Shown here: piece by piece, positions 1 through 5,376 of the stretch | Numbering within the stretch: the first letter of the stretch is position 1 | Layout of the letters: each line of letters begins with the position of its first letter | Assembly (NCBI GenBank): GCA_947245315.1 | Contig: CAMXNV010000118.1 | Location: forward strand, 1 to 6,976 | DNA from: an uncultured Oscillibacter sp. | Lineage (GTDB): Bacteria > Bacillota > Clostridia > Oscillospirales > Oscillospiraceae | Direction of reading: 5' to 3' | Length of the DNA: 6,976 nt | Notes under the pieces: model-generated | The model's input: the letters and a program-made list of their open reading frames with translations, nothing else | The model's database searches: none | What the model was told of the DNA's origin: nothing | Made by a program: the position numbers and the translations under genes

Positions 1-27
1 GACGCTCATAATCCGAAGTTGTTTCAT
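1..27 (-). CDS. Start of a probable UDP-N-acetylglucosamine 2-epimerase gene (partial)
   Basis: Only nine codons are inside the window, read leftward from an ATG at 27-25, giving MKQLRIMSV. This ATG overlaps the stop codon of the preceding transferase gene as ATGA, and a GGAG lies about five bases before it, so translation start is well supported. The short N-terminus resembles the usual beginning of non-hydrolysing UDP-GlcNAc 2-epimerases (MnaA/WecB: M-K-x-[IL]-[KR]-[VI]-M-[ST]-V followed by FGTRPEA). That enzyme makes UDP-ManNAc, the partner sugar for TagO-initiated wall polymers, which fits its coupling to a tagO/wecA gene. The start is seen in the sequence; the identity is inference from nine residues plus context, and another gene with a similar N-terminus is possible. 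Confidence 0.55.
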
Positions 28-1178
28 TCCCGCTCCTTCTCCTCACCGGCGGGGGGCTGCTCCGGCGGCGTGTGGCCGCCGTGGTGGCCCAGCTCCCGCA
101 GCTCCTCGATCTCCTCTTGCAGCTCGTCCCGAATCTCCTTGGGGAACACCACCCGGGCGGCCACCGCCGCCACGATGCACAGGGCGGCAAAGAAGAGCAT
201 GGCCTTCTGCTCCCCGCCGGTGGTGAGCACCACGGCGGAGAGGCCCAGCATGGCGGAGATCACATAGAGGGTGGCCACCGCCTGTTTTTGGGAAAAGCCC
301 ATGTCGATGAGCCGGTGGTGGATGTGCCCCCGGTCCGCGTGCATGGGGCTCTGCCCGTGGGCGATGCGGCGGATGAAGGCAAAGGCGGTGTCAAAGATGG
401 GCAGGCCCAGAATCAAAAAGGGCACCGCGAAGGAGATCACCGCGTAGAACTTAAAGAGGCCCTGGATGGACATGGTGGCCAGAATATAGCCCAGGAAGGT
501 GGCCCCGGTATCGCCCATGAACATCTTGGCGGGGTTGAGGTTGTAGGGCATGAAGCCCACGCAGGCCCCCACCAGGGCGGCCATGACCACGGCCACCTCC
601 GCCTCGGAGGCCAGGAGGGCGATGACCAGCATGGTGGTGGCCGAGATGGCGGAGACGCCGTTGGCCAGGCCGTCCAGCCCGTCGATGAGGTTCACCGAGT
701 TGGTGATGGCCACAATCCAGAGCACCGTAAAGGGAATGGACAGGGGCCCCAGCACCCAATAGAGGTTCTCCGAGAAGATGTTGGGATTGGAGAAGGCCTG
801 AATCACCACGCCGTTCAGGGCGGGGATCAGGGCGGCCACGATCTGGATGACGAATTTCAGCATGGCGGGCAGGGCCATGATGTCGTCCACCACCCCCAGC
901 ACCACGATGATGACGGAGCCCAGCAGGATGCTCTGTAGCTGCCCGTTCCCCCGGACGTCGCCCAGGATCAGCACGCTGAGCATGAAGCCGATGAAGATCG
1001 CCAGCCCCCCCAGCCGGGGGATGGGCACCTTGTGCATCCGGCGGGCGTCCTTGGGCACGTCCACGGCGCCCACCTTGTAGGCGAAGGTTCGAACGACCGG
1101 AGTCATTAAAAAGCTGATGACCAGCGCCGCCAGCAGGGCGAGGGCCACATAGGCGATCAGCCGATTGTCCAGGGTCAT
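24..1178 (-). CDS. tagO: TagO/WecA-type polyprenyl-phosphate HexNAc-1-phosphate transferase
   Basis: This 384-residue polytopic membrane protein belongs to the MraY/WecA/TagO family. Members transfer a sugar-1-phosphate, usually GlcNAc-1-P from UDP-GlcNAc, onto undecaprenyl phosphate on the cytoplasmic face of the membrane, the first step of wall teichoic acid or other surface-glycan synthesis. Family signatures are present in order: the Asp pair in VVDDIMALP (D98-D99), the NSVNLIDGLDGLANG block (160-174), MGDTGA with D223, and the HIHHR histidine motif (285-289) preceded by HADRG. Around ten hydrophobic segments lie between residues 7 and 345. The last 40 or so residues are hydrophilic, Glu-rich and then His/Pro/Glu-rich, beyond the last helix. 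The start is fixed by AAGGAG at 1186-1191, seven bases upstream. WecA-like rather than MraY is favoured by the DRGHIHHRL motif and the downstream epimerase-like start. The exact sugar is not decided by sequence. Confidence 0.9.
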   Translation of the reverse strand: MTLDNRLIAYVALALLAALVISFLMTPVVRTFAYKVGAVDVPKDARRMHKVPIPRLGGLAIFIGFMLSVLILGDVRGNGQLQSILLGSVIIVVLGVVDDIMALPAMLKFVIQIVAALIPALNGVVIQAFSNPNIFSENLYWVLGPLSIPFTVLWIVAITNSVNLIDGLDGLANGVSAISATTMLVIALLASEAEVAVVMAALVGACVGFMPYNLNPAKMFMGDTGATFLGYILATMSIQGLFKFYAVISFAVPFLILGLPIFDTAFAFIRRIAHGQSPMHADRGHIHHRLIDMGFSQKQAVATLYVISAMLGLSAVVLTTGGEQKAMLFFAALCIVAAVAARVVFPKEIRDELQEEIEELRELGHHGGHTPPEQPPAGEEKERE

Positions 1179-1474
1179 AGTATATCTCCTTAGTATTTGT
1201 ATCTGAACGCTCCCCCAGCCGGACCCAAAGGTTCAGGCGGCAGCAAATGCGCGTCCTGTCCAGGGACCTCCAAGAAGGGGAGAGAAACCCGTTATGTGCT
1301 GCTTGGTCCATTGTATTTCCAGTGAGGAAAGGGGATGGACCGCGTTATGAGAGACCTTTCTATAATCGTTATTTCTCAAAAGAAGGAAAGAATGCTTCCG
1401 CAAACTCCGGACTTCGTTGTCGTCGCTCCAGCCTGGTTTACCAGCAGACCCCGTAGCGCGCTAAAGTTCTTTTG
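1179..1474. other. Gene-poor spacer / possible structured leader upstream of tagO
   Basis: This stretch of about 300 bases separates the trpS 3' end from tagO, both read leftward. It has lower GC than the flanking genes and no convincing gene. A 69-codon open frame on the plus strand (1247-1456) has a composition unlike a protein and no good ribosome binding site. Structures visible are an interrupted hairpin (1305-1341), a short perfect palindromic stem CTGGTTTACCAG (1433-1444) and the palindrome TAGCGCGCTA (1454-1463). A perfect TATAAT lies on the plus strand at 1361-1366 but no matching -35 is seen 16-18 bases before it. No clear promoter for tagO was found, so tagO may be transcribed from trpS through this spacer or from a weak promoter here. 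Confidence 0.5.
1305..1341. repeat. Interrupted inverted repeat (hairpin) in the trpS-tagO spacer
   Basis: GGTCCAT (1305-1311) is the exact reverse complement of ATGGACC (1335-1341). Nested inside, TTTCC (1316-1320) is the exact reverse complement of GGAAA (1326-1330) around a five-base loop, AGTGA. The two stems are separated by a symmetric 4 x 4 internal loop. This gives twelve pairs in a 37-base unit. It has no U-run on either side, so it is not a standard intrinsic terminator; on the minus strand it would lie in the tagO 5' leader. A direct repeat CGTTATG flanks it at 1290-1296 and 1343-1349. Confidence 0.6.
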
Positions 1475-1506
1475 CCTACTTTTCTTTCAAGAAAAGTAGG
1501 TTAGCG
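1459..1506. repeat. Long palindromic element at the trpS 3' end, containing the trpS stop codon
   Basis: The core is a perfect 12-bp inverted repeat, CCTACTTTTCTT (1475-1486) and AAGAAAAGTAGG (1489-1500), separated by two bases. An outer stem pairs CGCTAA (1459-1464) with TTAGCG (1501-1506), leaving an asymmetric ten-base bulge (1465-1474). On the trpS strand the outer stem contains the last sense codon (CGC) and the TAA stop. No U-tract follows the stem on the minus strand, so termination would be non-canonical; RNA end protection or processing is an alternative. The perfect symmetry and A/T-rich stem in a GC-rich region suggest a dispersed genomic repeat, which I infer but cannot check from one copy. 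Confidence 0.65.
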
Positions 1507-2502
1507 GGGGAGAAGGCCTACTTTTTTGTAGACTTTAGAGAGGGTTTTGTTGGCGGCGTAGGAGGCGCGCTCGGCTCCGGCGCGATAGACGGACTCCAGA
1601 TAGGACTTGTCCGCCAGGAGCCGCTCCGTCTCCTCCCGGATGGGGCGGAGGAGCTCGATGACCGCTTCTCCCACGGCGGGTTTGAACTTCCCGTAGCCAG
1701 CGCCCTCAAACTCCTTTTCGATCTCTCCGTAATCTTTGCCTGTGGCGGCGGCATAGATCTGAATCAGGTTGGACACGCCGGGCTTTTCCGCCGGGGCATA
1801 GCGGACGCAGCGCTCCGTGTCGCTGTCGGTGACCGCCCGCTTGAACTTGCGCATGATGTCCTCGGGCTTGTCCGCCAGGGTGACGCAGCCCTCCAGGTTG
1901 GACTTGCTCATCTTGGACGAGGGTTCGTTGAGACTCATGATCCGGGCGCCCACCTTGGCGATATAGGCCTCCGGCACCCGGAAGACCGGGCCGTAAATCC
2001 CGTTGAAGCGCTCGGCAATGTCCCGGCAGATTTCCACGTGCTGCCGCTGGTCCTCTCCCACCGGCACATAATCCGGCTGGTAAAGCAGGATATCCGCCGC
2101 CATCAGAGCGGGATAGGTGAAGAGGCCGGCGTTGATATTGTCCTTGTGCTTAGCGGCCTTGTCCTTGAATTGGGTCATGCGGCTCAGCTCGCCGAACATG
2201 GTGTAGCAGTCCAGCACCCAGCCCAGCTGGGCGTGGGCGGGGACATGGGACTGGATAAAAATCGTGCATTTCTCCGGGTTCAGGCCGCAGGCGATGTACT
2301 GGGCCACCTGGGTCAGCACGCGGCGGCGGAGGGCGGCGGGGTCCTGCCGGACCGTGAGGGTATGCAGATCCGCCATAAAGAAATAACAGTCATACTCCTC
2401 GATCATCTCCGGCCAGTGGCGCAAGGGCCCCAGGTAGTTGCCCAAATGCAGATCGCCGCTGGGCTGAATGCCGCTGAGCATCCGTTTCTTCTCGTTTTCC
2501 AT
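1501..2502 (-). CDS. trpS: Tryptophanyl-tRNA synthetase
   Basis: The product is a cytoplasmic class Ic aminoacyl-tRNA synthetase of 333 residues, a normal length for bacterial TrpS, which charges tRNA-Trp with tryptophan using ATP. The N-terminus carries SGIQPSGDLHLGNYLG, with the HIGH-equivalent HLGN at residues 19-22. MAADILLY (134-141) supplies the Asp that reads the indole nitrogen, PVGEDQRQH lies at 147-155, and KMSKS at 197-201. The open frame extends 29 codons further upstream, to 2589, but the ATG at 2502 is chosen because it gives the standard N-terminus and is preceded by GAGGTG six bases away; the extension would also run through the promoter. The C-terminus ends VYKKVGLLPR, with the final Arg and stop inside a palindromic repeat. 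It is divergent from the lepB operon. The leader is only about fifty bases and contains no T-box. Confidence 0.96.
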   Translation of the reverse strand: MENEKKRMLSGIQPSGDLHLGNYLGPLRHWPEMIEEYDCYFFMADLHTLTVRQDPAALRRRVLTQVAQYIACGLNPEKCTIFIQSHVPAHAQLGWVLDCYTMFGELSRMTQFKDKAAKHKDNINAGLFTYPALMAADILLYQPDYVPVGEDQRQHVEICRDIAERFNGIYGPVFRVPEAYIAKVGARIMSLNEPSSKMSKSNLEGCVTLADKPEDIMRKFKRAVTDSDTERCVRYAPAEKPGVSNLIQIYAAATGKDYGEIEKEFEGAGYGKFKPAVGEAVIELLRPIREETERLLADKSYLESVYRAGAERASYAANKTLSKVYKKVGLLPR

Positions 2503-2557
2503 GGTTCGCACCTCAAATACTCGGCCCCGGACCACCGGGGCGTAATTTAACCTGTAT

Positions 2558-2586
2558 AGTTTACCACGAAATTCCGGAAAGTGCAA
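2558..2586 (-). promoter_or_regulatory. Candidate sigma-A promoter for trpS
   Basis: Reading leftward, a -35-like TTGCAC (complement of 2581-2586) is followed after exactly 17 bases by a -10-like TAAACT (complement of 2558-2563). The TTG of the -35 is kept but both hexamers are imperfect (three and four matches to consensus). Transcription would begin near 2551, giving a leader of roughly 50 bases to the trpS ATG. That is too short for a T-box, and the T-box core AGGGTGGNACCGCG is absent from the strand. An alternative -10, TATACA, overlaps it just downstream. Confidence 0.45.
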
Positions 2587-2610
2587 CACTCCCTCTTGGC
2601 GAAAAAGCCC

Positions 2611-2639
2611 TTGTGATCCCGGGTTATTTTTGATATACT
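2611..2639 (+). promoter_or_regulatory. Sigma-A promoter for the lepB-rbgA-rnhB-yraN operon
   Basis: TTGTGA (2611-2616) and TATACT (2634-2639) are separated by 17 bases, matching the sigma-A consensus at four and five of six positions, in an A/T-rich pocket of otherwise GC-rich DNA. Transcription would start near 2646, immediately before the nested inverted repeats of the leader. Its -35 lies 24 bases from the -35 of the divergent trpS promoter, so the two promoters are back to back and could share a regulator or compete for polymerase. Confidence 0.65.
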
Positions 2640-2650
2640 AATAAAGTCGC

Positions 2651-2714
2651 GTTTGAATTATGAAAAAACGCCCAAGGGGCGGAGCCTTTTCCGGCGCTCC
2701 GCCAATTTTCAAAC
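2651..2714 (+). promoter_or_regulatory. Nested inverted repeats in the lepB operon leader
   Basis: The predicted transcript begins just before this structure. An outer stem pairs GTTTGAA (2651-2657) with TTCAAAC (2708-2714), and an inner perfect 8-bp stem pairs GGCGGAGC (2678-2685) with GCTCCGCC (2696-2703) around a ten-base loop. A short competing hairpin, GCCC-AAG-GGGC (2670-2680), overlaps the inner stem's 5' arm. There is no U-tract after the inner stem, so simple attenuation is not supported. The lepB ribosome binding site (GGAGG, 2736-2740) lies outside the pairing. It could be an RNA stability element, a protein-binding leader or a remnant repeat; no known riboswitch is recognised. Confidence 0.5.
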
Positions 2715-2747
2715 AAGGCCTAAGACCAAGCCAATGGAGGAATTGCT

Positions 2748-3332
2748 ATGTCGGATAAGACGGAAGAAACAAAGGCGCCGGGCCGGGGGCTCTACGAGTG
2801 GACCCAGGCGCTGGTCTGCTCCGTCCTGGCGGCGGTGCTGCTCTTTGCCTTCGCCGCCCGGGTGGTGGGGGTCTCCGGGGGGTCCATGCGGAATACCCTG
2901 CAAAACGGGGACCTGCTGCTGGTGGTCAACGGACTCCTCTGCGGCGGCTACCGGCAGGGGGACGTGGTCATCGCGGCCAAGCAGAGCTTTGAGTACGGCG
3001 AGCCCATCGTCAAGCGGGTCATCGCCACCGAGGGCCAGACCGTGGACATCGACTTCGACGCCGGGGTGGTCCGGGTGGACGGGACGGCCCTGACGGAGCC
3101 CTATATCCGGGAGGACACCCACCTGGACCTGGGGACGGAGTACCCCTTCACCGTGCCGGAAGGCTGCGTCTTCCTCATGGGGGACAACCGGAACGGCAGC
3201 CGGGACAGCCGGGCCCCGGAGCTGGGGGCGGTGGACACCCGCTGTCTCATCGGCCGGGCGGTGTTTTTACTGCTCCCCGGGAAGACGGCGGACCTGGACC
3301 TGCGGGAGTGGGACCGCATCGGCACACTATAA
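2748..3332 (+). CDS. lepB: Type I signal peptidase, first of two tandem copies
   Basis: This 194-residue membrane-anchored serine protease is of the short Gram-positive SPase I (S26) type. It removes signal peptides from secreted proteins on the outer face of the membrane. There is one N-terminal transmembrane segment (about 20-40), then the catalytic domain. The Ser nucleophile is S46 in GGSMRNTLQNGD, the general-base Lys is K89 in IVKRVIATEG, and the conserved GDNRNGSRDSR box is at 145-155. The Ser box is atypical: the family normally has SMxPTL, while here the Pro is replaced by Asn (N49). GGAGG seven bases before the ATG sets the start. It heads the operon, and lepB2 begins 21 bases after its stop. 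Both catalytic residues are kept, so activity is expected, but substrate preference may differ from the second copy. Confidence 0.93.
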   Translation: MSDKTEETKAPGRGLYEWTQALVCSVLAAVLLFAFAARVVGVSGGSMRNTLQNGDLLLVVNGLLCGGYRQGDVVIAAKQSFEYGEPIVKRVIATEGQTVDIDFDAGVVRVDGTALTEPYIREDTHLDLGTEYPFTVPEGCVFLMGDNRNGSRDSRAPELGAVDTRCLIGRAVFLLLPGKTADLDLREWDRIGTL

Positions 3333-3353
3333 AACGGCTGGGAGCAGAGAGAT

Positions 3354-3950
3354 ATGAGAAAAGAAGCGCAGGCGCCCCAAGAGACGGAGACATCGCGGCG
3401 GCGGGAGGTCTACGAGTGGATCCAGGCCCTGGTGTGCTCCGTGCTGACGGTGGTGCTGCTGTTTACCTTCGGCGTCCGCCTCATCGGCGTGGACGGCCAC
3501 TCCATGGTCCCCACCCTCCAGCACGGGGACCGGCTGCTGGTGCTGAACTCCGCCCTGTGCGGGGGCTATGAGCGGGGGGACACCGTGGTGCTGCGGAAGG
3601 AGAGCTTCCTCCCCACCCCCATCGTCAAGCGGGTCATCGCCACCGGGGGCCAGGTGGTGGACGTCGACTTCTCCTCCGGGTCCGTCTTCGTGGACGGGCA
3701 GAGGCTCCAGGAGGACTACGTGAACGAGCGGACCTATCGAAACGACGGGACGGAGTTCCCCCTCACCGTGCCGGAGGGCAGCGTCTTCGTCATGGGGGAC
3801 AACCGGAACCACAGCAACGACAGCCGGGACGCCCGGCTGGGCACGGTGGACGCCCGGTACATCATCGGCCGGGCGGTGTTCCTGGCCTTCCCGGGGCCCG
3901 ACGAGGGGACGGGCGTCCGGGAGTATGGGCGGATCGGAGGTCTGGGCTGA
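3354..3950 (+). CDS. lepB: Type I signal peptidase, second tandem copy
   Basis: This 198-residue paralogue of the preceding gene keeps the full family consensus: Ser nucleophile S50 in GHSMVPTLQHGD, Lys base K92 in IVKRVIATGG, and GDNRNHSNDSR at 148-158. It has a charged cytoplasmic N-terminus of about 22 residues, one membrane anchor (24-45) and an extracytoplasmic catalytic domain. A GGAG-containing Shine-Dalgarno sequence lies about nine bases upstream of the ATG. The TGA stop overlaps the next ATG by one base (TGATG), coupling it to rbgA. The proteins align along their whole length, including YEW-x-QALVCSVL before the anchor and the LCGGY segment, which indicates tandem duplication. Because its Ser box is canonical, this copy is the better candidate for the main housekeeping peptidase. 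Confidence 0.95.
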   Translation: MRKEAQAPQETETSRRREVYEWIQALVCSVLTVVLLFTFGVRLIGVDGHSMVPTLQHGDRLLVLNSALCGGYERGDTVVLRKESFLPTPIVKRVIATGGQVVDVDFSSGSVFVDGQRLQEDYVNERTYRNDGTEFPLTVPEGSVFVMGDNRNHSNDSRDARLGTVDARYIIGRAVFLAFPGPDEGTGVREYGRIGGLG

Positions 3951-4822
3951 TGGAAATTCAATGGTATCCCGGCCACATGGCCAAGACCCGCCGGATGATC
4001 GCCGAGCAGTTAAAGCATGTGGACGCGGTGTGCGAGATTCTGGACGCCCGGATTCCCGGGGCCAGCCGGAACCCGGACGTGGACGCCCTGACGGCGGGGA
4101 AGCCCCGGCTGGTGGTGCTGAACCGGGCGGACCTGGCGGACCCAGAGGCCACAAAGGCCTGGGGGGCCCACTTTAAAAAGCAGGGCTGGGCGGTGCTGGA
4201 GACGGACGCCAAAAGCGGCGCGGGGACGGCGAAGTTTTCCGCCGCCCTCCGGACCCTGCTGGCGGACAAGCTCCGGGCCTACGCCGAGAAGGGCCAGGCG
4301 GGCCGGGTGGTCCGGGTCATGGTCCTGGGCATTCCCAATGTGGGGAAGTCCACCTTCATCAACAAGGTGGCGGGCCGGAAGACCGCCAAGGCGGAGGACC
4401 GCCCCGGCGTCACCCGGACCAAGCAGTGGGTGCCCGTGGACCGGGGGCTGGAGCTGCTGGACACCCCGGGCATCCTCTGGCCCAAGCTGGACGACCCCCA
4501 GGCCGCCCTGGGCCTGGCCTTCACCGGTGCGGTGAAGGACGAGATTCTGGACACGGAGACCCTGGGCTGCCACCTGATGGCCTACCTTGCGGAGCGCTAC
4601 CCGGAGGCCCTGAAAACCGGCTATAAGCTCCAAGCCCTGCCGGAGCGGGAGGGGGAGGAGAACGACGTAGCCTTCGGCTGGCGGCTGCTGGAGGCCGCCG
4701 GACGGCGGCGGGGCTTCCTGATCTCCGGCGGCGAGGTGGACACGGAGCGCATGGCAAAGATTCTGCTGGACGAGTTCCGCTCCGGCAAGCTGGGGCGCTT
4801 TACACTGGAGGCGCCGCAATGA
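3950..4822 (+). CDS. rbgA: Ribosome biogenesis GTPase RbgA (YlqF)
   Basis: The product is a 290-residue circularly permuted GTPase of the YlqF/YawG family, needed in Firmicutes for late 50S subunit assembly in the cytoplasm. The permuted order is visible: G4 as NRAD (58-61) and G5-like DAKSG (86-90) come first, followed by the P-loop GIPNVGKST (127-135), G2 GVTR (153-156) and G3 DTPG (171-174). The N-terminus MEIQWYPGHMAKTRRMI is the hallmark start of RbgA and supports the ATG at 3950. A C-terminal helical domain (about 190-290) corresponds to the RNA-binding ANTAR-like region. It overlaps lepB2 by one base upstream and the membrane-protein gene by four bases (ATGA) downstream. In many Firmicutes it lies directly before rnhB, so the intervening gene here is a departure. 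Confidence 0.96.
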   Translation: MEIQWYPGHMAKTRRMIAEQLKHVDAVCEILDARIPGASRNPDVDALTAGKPRLVVLNRADLADPEATKAWGAHFKKQGWAVLETDAKSGAGTAKFSAALRTLLADKLRAYAEKGQAGRVVRVMVLGIPNVGKSTFINKVAGRKTAKAEDRPGVTRTKQWVPVDRGLELLDTPGILWPKLDDPQAALGLAFTGAVKDEILDTETLGCHLMAYLAERYPEALKTGYKLQALPEREGEENDVAFGWRLLEAAGRRRGFLISGGEVDTERMAKILLDEFRSGKLGRFTLEAPQ

Positions 4823-5376
4823 ATCGAACGAAAAAGAGCACCGCAGTGGCGGTGACCGCATGTGTGCTCCTGCACTTCTGCGCATGCACACTCCTGCACA
4901 TCTACACCAGCATTTACGCGTTTTCCGAAAGCTGGTACAACACCTATGCGGCCTGGCCCTGGATTTCATTGGGGCTTTGGCTGCTGGTTTTGCTGGCCCT
5001 GGATATATGGCTGTTTTTTTCCGTAGTAACGGAACCGCTTCGCACCTTGAAAAGGTACTGGGGCTTCGGCACAGGAGTGTTTGCGGCAGTTTTTCTGGCG
5101 GGCCTGCTGGGCATAAAGCTTCCTGATCTGCTTACAGTTCCTGTTGTGATTTTGATATTTCTGTTTCCGGCAAACCAGATACAGGCCTTCTCCTGGCTGC
5201 TGTTCCATGAATGCACGGCACTAAGCAGAACCGCCCAATCTTACGCCACTTGTGGTCTTGATCTGCTGTTCTGCCTGATTCATTTCATATATACAGCCTG
5301 GCTTCTCCGCCGGGTGCGGAAGAGAGGAGCGCTGTCCTATGGACCTGTGGACCCCGGAGCGGGAACAGTGGAATAA
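4819..5376 (+). CDS. Unrecognised multi-pass membrane protein in the rbgA-rnhB interval
   Basis: I do not recognise this 185-residue protein. It has four or five hydrophobic segments, at about 9-29, 45-70, 83-99, 104-128 and 145-163, with basic clusters at the N-terminus (RTKK), at 75-79 (RTLKR) and after the last segment (RRVRKR). The positive-inside rule favours both ends in the cytoplasm, so one segment may be re-entrant. Six Cys and several His are in or beside the helices, including HFCAC (19-23), HEC (130-132) and C152/H155. The start overlaps the rbgA stop as ATGA, with GGAGG seven bases upstream, so it is translated with the operon. The last 12 codons overlap rnhB in another frame. 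GC is clearly lower and codon use less G/C-biased than in neighbours, suggesting later acquisition or relaxed selection. No function can be assigned. Confidence 0.8.
   Translation: MNRTKKSTAVAVTACVLLHFCACTLLHIYTSIYAFSESWYNTYAAWPWISLGLWLLVLLALDIWLFFSVVTEPLRTLKRYWGFGTGVFAAVFLAGLLGIKLPDLLTVPVVILIFLFPANQIQAFSWLLFHECTALSRTAQSYATCGLDLLFCLIHFIYTAWLLRRVRKRGALSYGPVDPGAGTVE

Noticed and set aside
72..938. Long plus-strand open frame of 288 codons antisense to tagO
   Set aside because: His/Gly/Gln-rich composition typical of the complement of a GC-rich gene, no family signature, while the opposite strand encodes a full set of transferase motifs.
451..1311. Minus-strand frame of 286 codons overlapping tagO in another phase
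   Set aside because: Arg/Gly/Pro-rich shadow translation of tagO; no ribosome binding site and no recognisable domain.
1355..1366. Plus-strand promoter centred on TATAAT
   Set aside because: The -10 is perfect but no -35 lies 16-18 bases upstream and there is no extended TGn; kept only as a note on the spacer.
1247..1456. Possible 69-residue small protein in the trpS-tagO spacer
   Set aside because: No Shine-Dalgarno sequence before the ATG, no recognisable domain, and the frame runs through the inverted repeats; more likely non-coding.
1475..1500. Intrinsic terminator for trpS
   Set aside because: The stem is strong but no U-tract follows on either strand, so I describe it as a palindromic repeat rather than a terminator.
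2038..2550. Plus-strand frame antisense to trpS
   Set aside because: Out-of-frame shadow of a clearly assigned synthetase; no start signal.
2653..3093. Plus-strand 146-codon frame starting in the lepB leader
   Set aside because: Runs through the leader hairpins and then the wrong phase of lepB, giving Ser/Arg/Trp-rich sequence; the true lepB start has a GGAGG.
3327..4154. Minus-strand 275-codon frame opposite lepB2 and rbgA
   Set aside because: Pro/His/Gly-rich complement of two well-supported genes.
4010..4969. Minus-strand 319-codon frame opposite rbgA
   Set aside because: Length is explained by GC-rich third positions on the coding strand; no domain or ribosome binding site.
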